Assembly (NCBI RefSeq): GCF_029094545.1
Contig: NZ_CP117835.1
Span: 1,096,001-1,160,000 of the forward strand
Length of the DNA: 64,000 nt
Direction of reading: 5' to 3'
Source of the DNA: Alkalihalophilus pseudofirmus
GTDB lineage: Bacteria > Bacillota > Bacilli > Bacillales > Bacillaceae_D
Shown: positions 44,321 to 54,037 of the stretch, one piece after another
Numbering within the stretch: position 1 is the first letter of the stretch
Layout: each line of letters starts with the position of its first letter
Made by a program: the position numbers and the translations under genes
Notes under the pieces: model-generated
The model's database searches: none
Told to the model about the DNA's origin: nothing
Seen by the model: only the letters and a program-made list of their open reading frames with translations

Positions 44321-45439
44321 ATGGCAGAGAAACCATTACGCCCGCTAGCGGAAGGTGAATTGTCCATCGATCAAGTAAAAGAACAATTAGTTGAGGTAGG
44401 GAAAAAGAGAGGGGTCTTAACCTATACAGAAATTACAGAGAAATTAGCTGTATTTGACCAAGATTCTGATCAAATGGATGAATTCTTCGAATACCTTGGA
44501 GAGCAAGGTGTAGAGATCCTGAATGAGTCTGATGATGTTCCTAATCTTCAGCAAGCGGCAAAAGAAGAAGAAGAGTTTGATTTAAATGATTTGAGTGTAC
44601 CCCCGGGTATTAAAATAAATGACCCTGTACGTATGTACTTAAAAGAAATTGGTCGTGTTCCCCTTCTTTCTGCTCAAGAAGAAATTGAGCTGGCAAAACG
44701 TATTGAGCAAGGAGACGAAGAGGCGAAGCGTCGTCTAGCAGAAGCTAACTTACGTCTTGTTGTATCGATTGCTAAACGTTACGTAGGGCGTGGAATGCTG
44801 TTCCTTGACTTAATTCAAGAAGGAAATATGGGATTAATTAAGGCTGTTGAGAAGTTCGATTATGAGAAAGGATACAAGTTCAGTACGTATGCTACTTGGT
44901 GGATTCGTCAAGCTATCACACGTGCGATTGCTGACCAAGCAAGAACCATTCGTATCCCAGTACACATGGTTGAAACGATTAATAAGTTAATCCGTGTTCA
45001 ACGTCAATTACTGCAAGATTTTGGCCGCGAACCAACACCTGAAGAAGTAGCTGAAGAGATGGAGCTTACGCCTGAGAAAGTACGTGAGATCCTGAAAATC
45101 GCTCAAGAGCCTGTGTCGCTTGAAACACCTATTGGTGAAGAAGATGATTCTCACTTAGGAGATTTCATTGAAGACCAAGAAGCACTTGCACCATCTGATG
45201 CTGCTGCTTACGAATTATTAAAAGAACAGCTTGAAGATGTGTTAGATACATTGACTGATCGTGAAGAGAATGTATTACGTCTACGCTTTGGTCTTGACGA
45301 TGGTCGTACGAGAACATTAGAAGAGGTAGGAAAAGTCTTCGGTGTTACTCGTGAACGTATTCGTCAAATTGAAGCAAAAGCACTTCGTAAACTTCGTCAT
45401 CCAAGCCGAAGCAAGCGTCTAAAAGACTTCTTAGAATAG
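44321..45439 (+). CDS. sigA: RNA polymerase primary sigma factor SigA
   Basis: 372 aa (B. subtilis 371). Region 1.1 (about 10-80), region 2 with [26 protein letters not shown] and [17 protein letters not shown], region 3, and region 4 with [29 protein letters not shown] lies 5 bases before ATG 44321; the frame's earlier ATG (44303) overlaps that site. Confidence 0.98.
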   Translation: MAEKPLRPLAEGELSIDQVKEQLVEVGKKRGVLTYTEITEKLAVFDQDSDQMDEFFEYLGEQGVEILNESDDVPNLQQAAKEEEEFDLNDLSVPPGIKINDPVRMYLKEIGRVPLLSAQEEIELAKRIEQGDEEAKRRLAEANLRLVVSIAKRYVGRGMLFLDLIQEGNMGLIKAVEKFDYEKGYKFSTYATWWIRQAITRAIADQARTIRIPVHMVETINKLIRVQRQLLQDFGREPTPEEVAEEMELTPEKVREILKIAQEPVSLETPIGEEDDSHLGDFIEDQEALAPSDAAAYELLKEQLEDVLDTLTDREENVLRLRFGLDDGRTRTLEEVGKVFGVTRERIRQIEAKALRKLRHPSRSKRLKDFLE

Positions 45440-45449
45440 AACGGTTACG

Positions 45450-45486
45450 ATGGTTTGCTCGCCTTATGCGGGCGAACCATTTTTTC
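45450..45486 (+). terminator. Terminator after sigA
   Basis: ATGGTTTGCTCGCC / GGGCGAACCAT then TTTTTTCC. Confidence 0.88.
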
Positions 45487-45514
45487 CATCACGCTGCATA
45501 TAAGGAGAAACACG

Positions 45515-46054
45515 ATGGATGAAAAAAGAAAAGCGATTATTATAAATGAAATTAAGTACTGGCGCGAATCAAAGCTGCTTCCCTCCCAGTATTGTGATTT
45601 CTTATTAACGCTTTATTCAGAAGGAGAGGACCTAGAGACAGCCGACTCAGGAAAGCGCTTCCGAAACATTCGGACAATCTATTCGTTTATTATTGTTCAG
45701 CTTTCATTTGTCTTTACTGCTCTTGTCATTTATTTTACTGATTTTTCAAATGGATTGCAAATGCTTATTGGTTTGACTTTTTCGATTATTGTGTTAATTA
45801 TAGCAAAACGGACTAGGCCAGATGCCTTTTTTCTTAAACAATTTTACTATTTTATAGGGGCTCTGATCCTCTTTTTACTAACGATTGAATGGGTAGTTCA
45901 CTACAACAGTACTAATAACCTTTTATTATCAGCAACAATCATTTTACATTGCGTTTTTTGGCTCTTTGCAGGGCTGAAATGGAAAATGCGATTTTTTACG
46001 ATATCTGCTATACTAGGACTAGTAGTGTTAGGAATTTTTTGGCTGGGGCGTTAA
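45515..46054 (+). CDS. Membrane protein of unknown function
   Basis: 179 aa, not recognised. The first 50 residues are soluble and charged (MDEKRKAIIINEIKYWRESKLLPSQYCDFLLTLYSEGED), a pattern like the N-terminal domain of several Bacillus membrane proteins that start 'EI..W+.S.LLP..YCDFLL.LYSEGE'. Then about five hydrophobic helices follow (55-75, 80-93, 102-120, 130-148, 155-177). AAGGAG precedes ATG 45515; the longer frame runs into the sigA terminator and is rejected. Monocistronic between sigA and cccA. Confidence 0.75.
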   Translation: MDEKRKAIIINEIKYWRESKLLPSQYCDFLLTLYSEGEDLETADSGKRFRNIRTIYSFIIVQLSFVFTALVIYFTDFSNGLQMLIGLTFSIIVLIIAKRTRPDAFFLKQFYYFIGALILFLLTIEWVVHYNSTNNLLLSATIILHCVFWLFAGLKWKMRFFTISAILGLVVLGIFWLGR

Positions 46055-46186
46055 AAGAGTGACAAAAAACGCAATTATGCCGACACTACTTTTCACCAGA
46101 GACATTTTCGAGTAAAATGGAGAAGGTAATCTTTATCGTCTACATAATTGACGTGAAAGTATTTACATGCAAAGGAGGGTATTAGC

Positions 46187-46558
46187 ATGAAAGGAAGACC
46201 ACTTTTACCATTTGCGATCATAGCAATTGTCGGGATTGTTGTTATGATTTCGCTTTCATTTATTGGGTTAAACCAGCGTGAAGCGATGCAGGCAGATGAA
46301 GAAGGAGAAGAAGAAGTAACTGAAATTGAAGATCCGGTAGCAGCTGGAGAAGAATTAGTGCAAACTTCTTGTATCGGTTGTCACGGTGGCGATTTAAGCG
46401 GTGGTGCAGGTCCTGCCCTAACGTCTCTTGAAGGTCAATACACTCAAGAAGAAATTACAGATATTGTTGTTAATGGGATTGGATCAATGCCGTCAGTTAA
46501 CGATAACGAAGTAGAAGCAGACGCAATTGCACAGTATTTACTATCTATTTCAGAATAA
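46187..46558 (+). CDS. cccA: Membrane-anchored cytochrome c-550
   Basis: 123 aa. One N-terminal helix (about 7-27) anchors a small c-type domain with haem site C62-I-G-C65-H66 and a likely Met ligand in GIGSMPSV. The linker 37-49 has nine acidic residues out of thirteen, unusually negative. Works in electron transfer on the outer face of the membrane. AAAGGAGG precedes ATG 46187. Position between sigA and trmK matches cccA of B. subtilis. Confidence 0.92.
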   Translation: MKGRPLLPFAIIAIVGIVVMISLSFIGLNQREAMQADEEGEEEVTEIEDPVAAGEELVQTSCIGCHGGDLSGGAGPALTSLEGQYTQEEITDIVVNGIGSMPSVNDNEVEADAIAQYLLSISE

Positions 46559-46564
46559 CAGGAG

Positions 46565-46596
46565 AAGCGGGAGTTATGACAACTCTCGCTTTTTTA
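46565..46596 (+). terminator. Terminator after cccA
   Basis: AAGCGGGAGTT / AACTCTCGCTT, one G.U pair, then TTTTT. Confidence 0.82.
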
Positions 46597-46687
46597 TGCA
46601 GTAAAAGCCTTGTCTAGTTGCGAAATGAGGCTAATATCGTTAAGATGAGAGACAGAAAAGATATTGAAATGACAGGTGTGTTTAAAA

Positions 46688-47398
46688 ATGAATGATAGAC
46701 AATTGTCCAAACGATTACAACGAGTGGCGGCTTACGTCCCTAAGGGCTCAAAAACAGCTGATATTGGCTCTGATCATGCCTATCTTCCATGCTATTTATG
46801 TCTAGAAGACCAAACGGCAAAAGCAATTGCTGGAGAGGTCAATGAAGGGCCGTATTTGTCGGCTGTTTCACAGGTGAGACAATCTGGGTTAACAGACAGA
46901 ATTTCCGTGCGTATGGGAAATGGTTTAGAAGTCATTGAACATGCGGACCAAGTGGATGTGATTACGATTGCAGGAATGGGTGGAGCTTTAATCACTTCGA
47001 TCTTAGAGGAAGGTAAAGGCAAATTAAGAGAGGTAGACAGGCTTATCCTGCAGCCTAATGTTTCTGCCGTTACAATTAGAGAGTGGCTTGATAGGGAAGG
47101 ATGGAGTCTTACTTCTGAAGAAATTATTGAAGAAGACCACAAGATCTATGAGATTTTAGTAGCTGACCGCGGTGAAAATGTAATGTTGTATGAAGAAGAT
47201 CGCAAAAAAAAGATGCTGCTTGGACCTTATTTAATAAATGAAATGAATGAAGCATTTCAAAAGAAATGGACCTATGAAATGAAAAATTGGGAGAGAATTT
47301 TAACCCAATTTGAGAGAGCAACAGAAACGCCAGAATTGAGCGCGAAGAAAGATGAGTTGAAACACAAGATTGAGATGGTACAGGAGGTATTGAGATGA
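46688..47398 (+). CDS. trmK: tRNA (adenine22-N1)-methyltransferase TrmK
   Basis: 236 aa. Class I SAM-dependent fold: SKTADIGSDHAYLPCYL (motif I), GEVNEGPYLSA, and TIAGMGGALITSILEEG with LILQPNVSAVTIREWL, typical of TrmK (YqfN). A coiled C-terminal part (about 170-236) is also typical. Methylates A22 in tRNA. ATG 46688 follows AGGTG; GTG 46676 overlaps it. ATGA overlap with yqfO. Confidence 0.95.
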   Translation: MNDRQLSKRLQRVAAYVPKGSKTADIGSDHAYLPCYLCLEDQTAKAIAGEVNEGPYLSAVSQVRQSGLTDRISVRMGNGLEVIEHADQVDVITIAGMGGALITSILEEGKGKLREVDRLILQPNVSAVTIREWLDREGWSLTSEEIIEEDHKIYEILVADRGENVMLYEEDRKKKMLLGPYLINEMNEAFQKKWTYEMKNWERILTQFERATETPELSAKKDELKHKIEMVQEVLR

Positions 47399-48516
47399 CT
47401 AAACTTGTAAATGGTCAAGCACTTATTCAACATTTTGAGAGCTGGTCACCTAAATCCTATGCTGTAGAAGGCGACCGTAATGGTGTCATGATTGGCACGT
47501 TAAATAAGCCGATAAAAAAAGTAATGGTAGCTCTTGATGTGTTAGAAGAGGTCATTGATGAAGCAGTTAGAGAAAATGTAGACCTAATTGTGGCGCACCA
47601 CCCGCTGCTGTTCCGTCCTTTAAAGAAAATTGATACAAACACCGCGCACGGACGAATAGTAGAAAAGGCGATTAAACATGACATTACTATTTATGCCGCC
47701 CATACCAATCTTGATATTGCTAAAGGCGGAGTGAATGATATGATGGCTGATGCGCTGGGCCTTAGTCACACAGAAGTGCTCTCTCCAACACAGACAACAG
47801 CATTAAAAAAGGTTGTTGTATTTGTACCGGAAACTCATGCAGCTGCTGTGCGTGAGGCATTGGGGCAGGCTGGAGCAGGCCATATCGGCAATTATAGTCA
47901 CTGTACATTCAATTCAAATGGTATAGGTACATTTTTACCTGGTGAGGGAACAAATCCTCATATTGGAGAAGCTCATACACTTGAGAGGGTGGAAGAGATA
48001 AAGGTAGAGACTATTATCCCTGCCCATCTTCAAAATCGTGTAATACAAGCACTTATGAAAGCTCACCCTTATGAAGAGCCTGCCTACGATATTTACCCGT
48101 TAGAGAATAAAGGGGAAACACTAGGTCTTGGACGAATCGGACAGCTTCCTGAAGAAATGACGTTGCGTGATTTTGCTGAGCATGTAAAACAGGCTTTTGA
48201 TGTAGAAGGAGCAAGAGTTGTTGGTGATCTATCGGCAAAAGTGAAAAAAGTAGCTGTGCTTGGCGGCGACGGAAATAAGTATATGATGCAAGCGAAATTT
48301 AAAGGTGCTGATGTGATGGTTACAGGAGATGTTTATTATCATGTTGCGCATGATGTGATGATGGAAGGGCTGCATATCGTAGACCCGGGTCATAACGTTG
48401 AAAAGATAATGAAAGAGGGCGTGAAGCGCTTCTTTGAAGAGTTTATGCAAAATAAAGGCTATACCACAGAAGTTATTGCCTCAAAGCCAAATACAGATCC
48501 ATTCCAATTTGTTTAA
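47395..48516 (+). CDS. yqfO: Nif3-like dinuclear metal-centre protein YqfO
   Basis: 373 aa, the long form with a PII-like domain (about 130-230) inserted in the Nif3 fold. Metal ligands: VAHHPLLFRPLKK and YAAHTNLD, and near the end TGDVYYHVAHDVMMEGLHIVDPGHNVE. Function unresolved; homologues bind GTP cyclohydrolase or metals. GGAGG precedes ATG 47395, which overlaps the trmK stop. Confidence 0.94.
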   Translation: MTKLVNGQALIQHFESWSPKSYAVEGDRNGVMIGTLNKPIKKVMVALDVLEEVIDEAVRENVDLIVAHHPLLFRPLKKIDTNTAHGRIVEKAIKHDITIYAAHTNLDIAKGGVNDMMADALGLSHTEVLSPTQTTALKKVVVFVPETHAAAVREALGQAGAGHIGNYSHCTFNSNGIGTFLPGEGTNPHIGEAHTLERVEEIKVETIIPAHLQNRVIQALMKAHPYEEPAYDIYPLENKGETLGLGRIGQLPEEMTLRDFAEHVKQAFDVEGARVVGDLSAKVKKVAVLGGDGNKYMMQAKFKGADVMVTGDVYYHVAHDVMMEGLHIVDPGHNVEKIMKEGVKRFFEEFMQNKGYTTEVIASKPNTDPFQFV

Positions 48517-48542
48517 TCATATCGATCTTAATCAATAGGACA

Positions 48543-48577
48543 TAAAAAATCCGTCACAACACTGTGACGGATTTTTA
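48543..48577. terminator. Bidirectional terminator between yqfO and ispH
   Basis: AAATCCGTCACA / TGTGACGGATTT with loop ACAC, A-run on one side and T-run on the other, serving both converging genes. Confidence 0.92.
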
Positions 48578-49522
48578 CTATTTCTTCGCTTTAACCTTAG
48601 GAAGAATTTTCTGCAAGGCTACTTTACGTTCTAATGTCCATGTAGATTCATCTTCAGGGTCGTAGTTTTCAAGAAATGTAATGACCTCTTTAGTAATAGG
48701 TGTCGGAGTTGAAGCTCCTGAGGTTACACCTACGAGATTTACACCTTTAAGCCATTCAAGCTGAAGCTCAGAGATGTCACCGATGCGATATGCTTTAGTT
48801 CCGGCAATCTGTTCAGATACTTGAGCCAAACGATTAGAGTTATTACTCTTAGGGTCACCGACTACAATGACAAGGTCACATTCCTTTGCTTGTTCAGCTA
48901 CAGCTTCTTGTCTCACTTGCGTAGCTAAGCAAATTTCATTATGAACTTCAGCAGAAGGATAAATCTCCATCGCTTTTTTCATAATGTCAGATACATCCCA
49001 TTGGCTCATTGTTGTTTGATTCGTAATAATGAGTTTATCTGTTCCTGCTTTAAGGTTAGAAACATCTTCTACAGATTCAACGAGATGCACAGCTTCCGGA
49101 GCTACCCCAATTGCTCCTTCAGGTTCAGGATGCCCCTTTTTGCCGACGTAGATGAACTCATATCCTTCAGCAGCTTTTTCGCGGATAAGGTCATGTGTAC
49201 GCGTCACATCCGGGCATGTAGCATCGACTACAGTTAACCCTTTTTCCTTTGCGAGCTTGCGAACTTCAGGGGATACACCGTGAGCCGTAAAAATAACGGT
49301 CCCTTTTTCTACTTGCTTTAAGATCTCAACACGGTTTGGACCATCTAAAGAAAAAATCCCATCTTCTTCAAATGCTTCTGTTACATGCTGATTGTGGACA
49401 ATCATACCAAGAATATAGATCGGTCTTGGCAAGTCCAAGTTTTGTGCTGCTTGTCTAGCTAATACCATCGCATCTACTACACCGTAACAGTATCCGCGAG
49501 GTGAAATTTTCATCACATTCAT
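48578..49522 (-). CDS. ispH: 4-hydroxy-3-methylbut-2-enyl diphosphate reductase
   Basis: 314 aa. Last enzyme of the MEP isoprenoid route, a [4Fe-4S] protein. Cluster cysteines in [12 protein letters not shown] (Cys12), [12 protein letters not shown] and [13 protein letters not shown]; His in HGVSPEV and [17 protein letters not shown] precedes ATG at 49522; the longer frame to 49618 has no start site and is unlike relatives. Transcribed opposite to yqfO. Confidence 0.96.
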   Translation of the reverse strand: MNVMKISPRGYCYGVVDAMVLARQAAQNLDLPRPIYILGMIVHNQHVTEAFEEDGIFSLDGPNRVEILKQVEKGTVIFTAHGVSPEVRKLAKEKGLTVVDATCPDVTRTHDLIREKAAEGYEFIYVGKKGHPEPEGAIGVAPEAVHLVESVEDVSNLKAGTDKLIITNQTTMSQWDVSDIMKKAMEIYPSAEVHNEICLATQVRQEAVAEQAKECDLVIVVGDPKSNNSNRLAQVSEQIAGTKAYRIGDISELQLEWLKGVNLVGVTSGASTPTPITKEVITFLENYDPEDESTWTLERKVALQKILPKVKAKK

Positions 49523-49627
49523 GACAGGCCTCCTAAAATGAGAGCTCCTGTCCTCACATATGGAGAACAGGATTGTCGATTCGTCATATATTATAAAGGA
49601 GAAAAATAGATGTGACAATCATTTCGC

Positions 49628-50116
49628 TTAGTTAAGCTCAAGTAGGGCACTATCTATAAATTCATACGCTTGTTCTTCGGTCATATCATTCATTAGTACA
49701 AGCTCACTAGCTATCATCTGGCGAGCTTTTTGCAGATGGTTACGATCTTGAATATGCAGTCCATTTGCTCGTTCTGATTGTTTTTTTGAAAGGGATGAAA
49801 TCAGGTGAGCCGCGTCAATAATATTGCCGCTTTTAAGCAGGTTTTCAGTTTCACGTGAGAAATGACTAGTAGATGGTGGTGTTTCAGGTCCGTTTTGAAG
49901 GGCTTCCACTAAAACTTCTAGTTCTTGCTGATCAATAACTTTTCGAAGTCCCGATTGATCAATACGGTTTTCAGGCAGCATCAGTTTGACATCAACGAGC
50001 GGGAAGTGAAGGATATAATAGGAATGAGTTTCACCTAAAACGTCTTTCTCTTCAATATCTTGAATCGTACCAGCACCGTGATATGGGTATACGACGTGAT
50101 CACCAACTTTAAACAT
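49628..50116 (-). CDS. CarD-family transcriptional regulator
   Basis: 162 aa. N-terminal CarD/CdnL RNA-polymerase-interacting domain (MFKVGDHVVYPYHGAGTIQDIEEKDVLG ... YYILHFPLVDVKLMLPENR) and a helical C-terminal DNA-binding part. Family members stabilise open promoter complexes. ATG 50116 lies 8 bases after GGAGG; ATG 50122 touches it. It lies 105 bp upstream of ispH on the same strand, so the two may be co-transcribed. Confidence 0.9.
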   Translation of the reverse strand: MFKVGDHVVYPYHGAGTIQDIEEKDVLGETHSYYILHFPLVDVKLMLPENRIDQSGLRKVIDQQELEVLVEALQNGPETPPSTSHFSRETENLLKSGNIIDAAHLISSLSKKQSERANGLHIQDRNHLQKARQMIASELVLMNDMTEEQAYEFIDSALLELN

Positions 50117-50145
50117 GAGCATTCCTCCATTCGAGTAATACTAAT

Positions 50146-50154
50146 AGTATAACA
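50146..50154 (-). promoter_or_regulatory. Extended -10 promoter of carD-like gene
   Basis: On the minus strand TGTTATACT (TGn-TATACT), 30 bp before the CarD-like start. Confidence 0.45.
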
Positions 50155-50220
50155 CAAAATGAGGTAAATTTAAAATTTTACTATCACCAGCAGAATGTTG
50201 TCAACAAAAAAATGCTGTCA

Positions 50221-50841
50221 TTAGATATAAAGTTTGGGAGCAGGCAAGCCTTGAGCAGTGTGATTGATTGGTCTTGGCCTTCTGACCCTTTTAATTGAAG
50301 CTGTGGTTACATTTGGACCAGAAGAATTTACTGGCAGGGTTCCTGCTGTTTGTGCTGTAGAGGGAATCGTTTGAGGGGCGATGTTTGTTGGTACGCCTGC
50401 TGCTTGCGGGGCAGCTGTACTAGGCGTATCATTGCTCCTCATGATTCTCCATATGGCTGGCATATTTCTTATTAAAGGTCCGTATTGCTGAACCATAGGC
50501 ACGACCTGTTGTGTTAATCCGAGGACGCGTTGAGTATTTTGCAGAATCGTTGTAAAGTTCATCGTTCCGCTTGCCCCTGCAGCTGCCCGGCCGATCCCTC
50601 CTGCTCCTCCGAGCGCTTGTGTAGCACTTCCGCCAAATAATCTAGCTAATAATCCACCTCCGCGCCCTGCAGCAGATAAGCCTCCTATTCCTCTGGCAAT
50701 ACCGCCTGCCTGAGGTGCATAAGGAGCAAATGAGCTGGCTGCTCCACTGAGCATGGGGGCTTGCTGCATAAAGTTCGCTGCTGAATACATCGCTGGCTGC
50801 AAGGGAACCGGACCAAGGGGTGGCCCCATAAAACGTTGCAT
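50221..50841 (-). CDS. yqfQ: YqfQ-like (VrrA-type) low-complexity protein
   Basis: 206 aa. Gly/Ala/Pro-rich N-terminal half (MQRFMGPPLGPVPLQPAMY, GGIARGIGGLSAAGRGGG), a short structured middle (NTQRVLGLTQQVVPMVQQYGPLIRNMPAIWRIM) and a Thr/Pro/Ala-rich tail. Position between ispH and cshB matches yqfQ, annotated as a VrrA-like or coat-associated protein. AAAGGAGG precedes ATG 50841. Function unproven. Confidence 0.8.
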   Translation of the reverse strand: MQRFMGPPLGPVPLQPAMYSAANFMQQAPMLSGAASSFAPYAPQAGGIARGIGGLSAAGRGGGLLARLFGGSATQALGGAGGIGRAAAGASGTMNFTTILQNTQRVLGLTQQVVPMVQQYGPLIRNMPAIWRIMRSNDTPSTAAPQAAGVPTNIAPQTIPSTAQTAGTLPVNSSGPNVTTASIKRVRRPRPINHTAQGLPAPKLYI

Positions 50842-51113
50842 AATAATGCCTCCTTTCACGTACATTCAATCTCCTTATAAATAGGTATATGCCGCCAGAG
50901 GAAAAAAGGTGAAATAAAGGATATGATAAAAGTAAAGTAGCAACAATACTATAAACTGTGATAAAATGAACTATTGCATTGAACGTTTACAGAAATGAAA
51001 TCATTATGATTTAGTACAATGAATGAAGGACAATGACATTAAATAGACTAACAAATGAGCATACGATTAAATCGGACGAGCATTACTAGTCTCGGATAAG
51101 GGTGAGAATGATT

Positions 51114-52478
51114 ATGGAAGCAAGCAATTTTAAAAGATTCGAATTAAAACCATTTCTAATAGAGGCGTTATCAGGACAACGTTTTTCATTACCAACGGAA
51201 ATTCAAGAGCGACTAATCCCTGCGATTAAAAATGGCAAAGATGTCATCGGTCAATCACAAACAGGGACAGGGAAAACACTATCCTTCTTACTGCCGATCT
51301 TGGATAAAATAGATCCAGCGAAAGAAGAGGTACAAGCAATTATCACAGCACCGACTAGGGAGCTGGCATCTCAATTATTTGATGAATTAAAGAAATTATT
51401 AGAACATTGCCCAGAAGAAGAAATGATTCATGCGAAGTTATTAGTTGGCGGAACCGACCGAAACCGTGCGATTGAAGGATTAAAGACTCAGCCGCATATT
51501 GTAGTAGGAACGGCTGGACGTATCGGGGACTTAATGGATGACAAAGCATTGCTTGTTTATACAGCGGCTATGCTTGTTGTTGATGAGGCTGATCAAATGC
51601 TTGATATGGGTTTTATTGCCGATGTGGATAAAGTAGCATCACGTATGGCAGAAGACCTTCAAATGATGATATTCTCAGCAACGATCCCAGAGAAGCTTCA
51701 GCCATTTTTGAAGAAGTACATGAATGATCCGCGTCATGTTCAAGTTGAGCCAAAGCATGTTACGGCTTCAAAAATTGAGCATCGAATTGTGCCTCTTCGC
51801 AACCGTGATAAATTAACATTCACAGTAGAACTTGCAAAGTCTATTAATCCGTACTTTGCTATTGTATTTACAAATACAAAAGAGCAGGCAGATGAAGTAA
51901 CTGCTGCAATGCAAGAAGCAGGATTGAATGTGGAGTGTTTACACGGAGGTCTACAGCCGCGCCAACGTAAACAGATTATGAAGCAAGTGAAAGAAGTGAA
52001 AATGCAATATCTTGTCGCAACAGACCTTGCTGCACGTGGAATTGATGTAAAAGGTGTTACTCATATTATCAATTTTGGTCTGCCTAAAGACTTAGACTTT
52101 TATGTACATCGTGTAGGTCGTACAGCACGCGCAGGAGCGGACGGAGTTGCTTATACGATCTTTGAGCAAAATGATCAGCTTGCGGTAGAAAAGCTGTTAA
52201 AGCGCGGGATTACATTTACGTATTATGATTTCAAGCGAGGAGAGTGGCAGAAGCTAGACAAACCACCTCTAGGGGTACCAGGTAAGCGCCCTAAATCAGC
52301 ATCAGCTAAGCAAGAAACAGTGAAATCTGGTTCATCTAAAGAAGTTGTGAATACCGGCAGTGGAAAAGCAAAAGCAAAGCCTAAAAAAGTAAAGCCTGGC
52401 TATAAGAAAAAAGCTCGTTTTAAACAAGCGAAAGAAGCACAAAGAGAGCGTCGCATTTCATCACGCAAAAAGAAATAA
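51114..52478 (+). CDS. cshB: DEAD-box RNA helicase CshB
   Basis: 454 aa. Q motif FLIEALSGQRFSLPTEIQERLIPA, motif I SQTGTGKT, Ia PTRELASQ, II VDEADQML, III SAT, V ATDLAARGID, VI HRVGRTARAG, then a long basic tail (about 390-454) for RNA binding. Cold-linked RNA remodelling and decay. AAGGGTGAG lies 8 bases before ATG 51114. The 272-bp gap to yqfQ shows no convincing promoter pair. Confidence 0.95.
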   Translation: MEASNFKRFELKPFLIEALSGQRFSLPTEIQERLIPAIKNGKDVIGQSQTGTGKTLSFLLPILDKIDPAKEEVQAIITAPTRELASQLFDELKKLLEHCPEEEMIHAKLLVGGTDRNRAIEGLKTQPHIVVGTAGRIGDLMDDKALLVYTAAMLVVDEADQMLDMGFIADVDKVASRMAEDLQMMIFSATIPEKLQPFLKKYMNDPRHVQVEPKHVTASKIEHRIVPLRNRDKLTFTVELAKSINPYFAIVFTNTKEQADEVTAAMQEAGLNVECLHGGLQPRQRKQIMKQVKEVKMQYLVATDLAARGIDVKGVTHIINFGLPKDLDFYVHRVGRTARAGADGVAYTIFEQNDQLAVEKLLKRGITFTYYDFKRGEWQKLDKPPLGVPGKRPKSASAKQETVKSGSSKEVVNTGSGKAKAKPKKVKPGYKKKARFKQAKEAQRERRISSRKKK

Positions 52479-52493
52479 CGGGGGATTTGGAGA

Positions 52494-53387
52494 ATGACCT
52501 TAAAACTTGGTTCACATGTATCAATGAATGGAAAGAAGATGCTTTTAGGAGCTAGTGAAGAAGCAGCATCCTATGATGCAAATACATTTATGATCTATAC
52601 AGGCGCCCCTCAAAACACGCGTCGTAAACCAATTGAGGACTTAAATATTGAAGCTGGACTCGCTCATATGAAAGAGCATAATATGGTTGATATTGTTGTG
52701 CATGCACCTTACATCATCAATATTGCAAATACAACAAAACCAGAGACATTTGAGCTTGGAGTTAATTTCCTGCGATCAGAGATTGAACGCACAGAAGCAT
52801 TAGGGTCAAAGCAGATTGTTCTGCATCCTGGTGCTCATGTAGGGGCAGGAGCGGAAGCTGGGATAGCTAAGATTATTGAAGGTCTAAATGAAGTGTTAGA
52901 AACAAAAAATGATGTTCAAATTGCCTTAGAAACAATGGCAGGTAAAGGAACTGAATGCGGCCGTTCATTTGAAGAATTGGCTGAAATTATAAACGGCGTC
53001 ACACATAATGAGCGTTTATCAGTATGCTTTGACACGTGTCACACGCATGATGCTGGCTATGATATTGTTGAAGACTTTGATGGTGTACTTGATGAATTTG
53101 ACCGCATCATTGGGGTAGAACGCTTAAAAGTACTTCATATTAATGACAGCAAAAATATCCGCGGGGCTAGAAAAGACCGTCATGAAAATATTGGTTTCGG
53201 TCATATTGGTTACAGTGCGCTGCATAAGATTGTACATCATCCGCAGCTTAAAGACGTTCCTAAGATCTTAGAAACACCATTTGTAGGTGAAGATAAGAAG
53301 AATAAAAAGCCGCCTTATAAACATGAAATAGACATGCTTAAAGCCGGAGAATTTGACGAACATATCCTAGGTAAAATCATGGAATAA
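52494..53387 (+). CDS. nfo: Endonuclease IV (AP endonuclease)
   Basis: 297 aa TIM-barrel, full length. Zinc ligands in [64 protein letters not shown] and LETP are all present. Cuts at abasic sites; also active in spores in B. subtilis. Starts 15 bp after cshB. Confidence 0.97.
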   Translation: MTLKLGSHVSMNGKKMLLGASEEAASYDANTFMIYTGAPQNTRRKPIEDLNIEAGLAHMKEHNMVDIVVHAPYIINIANTTKPETFELGVNFLRSEIERTEALGSKQIVLHPGAHVGAGAEAGIAKIIEGLNEVLETKNDVQIALETMAGKGTECGRSFEELAEIINGVTHNERLSVCFDTCHTHDAGYDIVEDFDGVLDEFDRIIGVERLKVLHINDSKNIRGARKDRHENIGFGHIGYSALHKIVHHPQLKDVPKILETPFVGEDKKNKKPPYKHEIDMLKAGEFDEHILGKIME

Positions 53388-53404
53388 ATGATGTAAGATA
53401 GAGT

Positions 53405-53457
53405 AGAGCCGTCCTTATTAGTTTGATTGAAGCTAATAAGAACGGCTCTTTCTTTTT
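53405..53457 (+). terminator. Terminator of cshB-nfo
   Basis: 17-bp arms AGAGCCGTCCTTATTAG / CTAATAAGAACGGCTCT with one mismatch, then TTCTTTTT. Confidence 0.92.
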
Positions 53458-53518
53458 GGAAAAAAGACTCAACCTTAGCGAAAAGACATAAAGTAAGTAT
53501 GGTTTTTTTTAATTAAAA

Positions 53519-53782
53519 TTATAAAAAATGGCCAAATTGTTGTAGTAATTGCGTTACAATAGAGGAAACATGTGGATCGACTTCTGTTTGTAATTTTTGA
53601 ATGATTTTATTGACTTGGTCTGCATTACCAACATCAATTTGTTCTTCTCGCAGGACATTTATGACACCTTCTGCTTGTTCTTTTGTAAGTGGAATTTGAT
53701 ATTGCGAACTTAATTGCATTAATTCTCCTGCGGTGAGTGAATTTACCTTTTGATTAACAAGCTGCTGCATAATTGAATTCAT
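53519..53782 (-). CDS. yqfT: YqfT-like DUF2624 protein
   Basis: 87 aa, mostly helical: MNSIMQQLVNQKVNSLTAGELMQLSSQYQIPLTKEQAEGVINVLREEQIDV. Fits DUF2624, a small family in Bacillaceae located after nfo. Function unknown. AAAGGGGTG precedes ATG 53782; the TTG at 53785 is an alternative. The 255-bp gap to the kinase gene shows nothing firm. Confidence 0.85.
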   Translation of the reverse strand: MNSIMQQLVNQKVNSLTAGELMQLSSQYQIPLTKEQAEGVINVLREEQIDVGNADQVNKIIQKLQTEVDPHVSSIVTQLLQQFGHFL

Positions 53783-54037
53783 CAAAGCACCCCTTTATCA
53801 TGTGATTAATGCGAATCGAACAAAAGCGAATGAAACAATCTGATTAAATATATGTTCCTAAACCGAAAAATGTGCAGAAAAAAAAGGGGATTTTATCCTT
53901 CTTATCGAATATTTAGAAACGTGACCTAAAATGTTGTTAATTTATTCCAACATTAAACCTCTGAATTTCAGAAAATACGTTCTCGTCTATTTGGAAACTA
54001 GAACGGTTTTATGCATGCAAAGAAGGAGAGGGGCAAA

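Noticed and set aside
49540-49575. Imperfect hairpin in the ispH leader
   Set aside because: Eight-bp arms with a mismatch and no T-run or known riboswitch pattern.
50842-51113. Divergent promoter region of yqfQ and cshB
   Set aside because: Several TA-rich hexamers are present, but no pair has both acceptable sequence and spacing.
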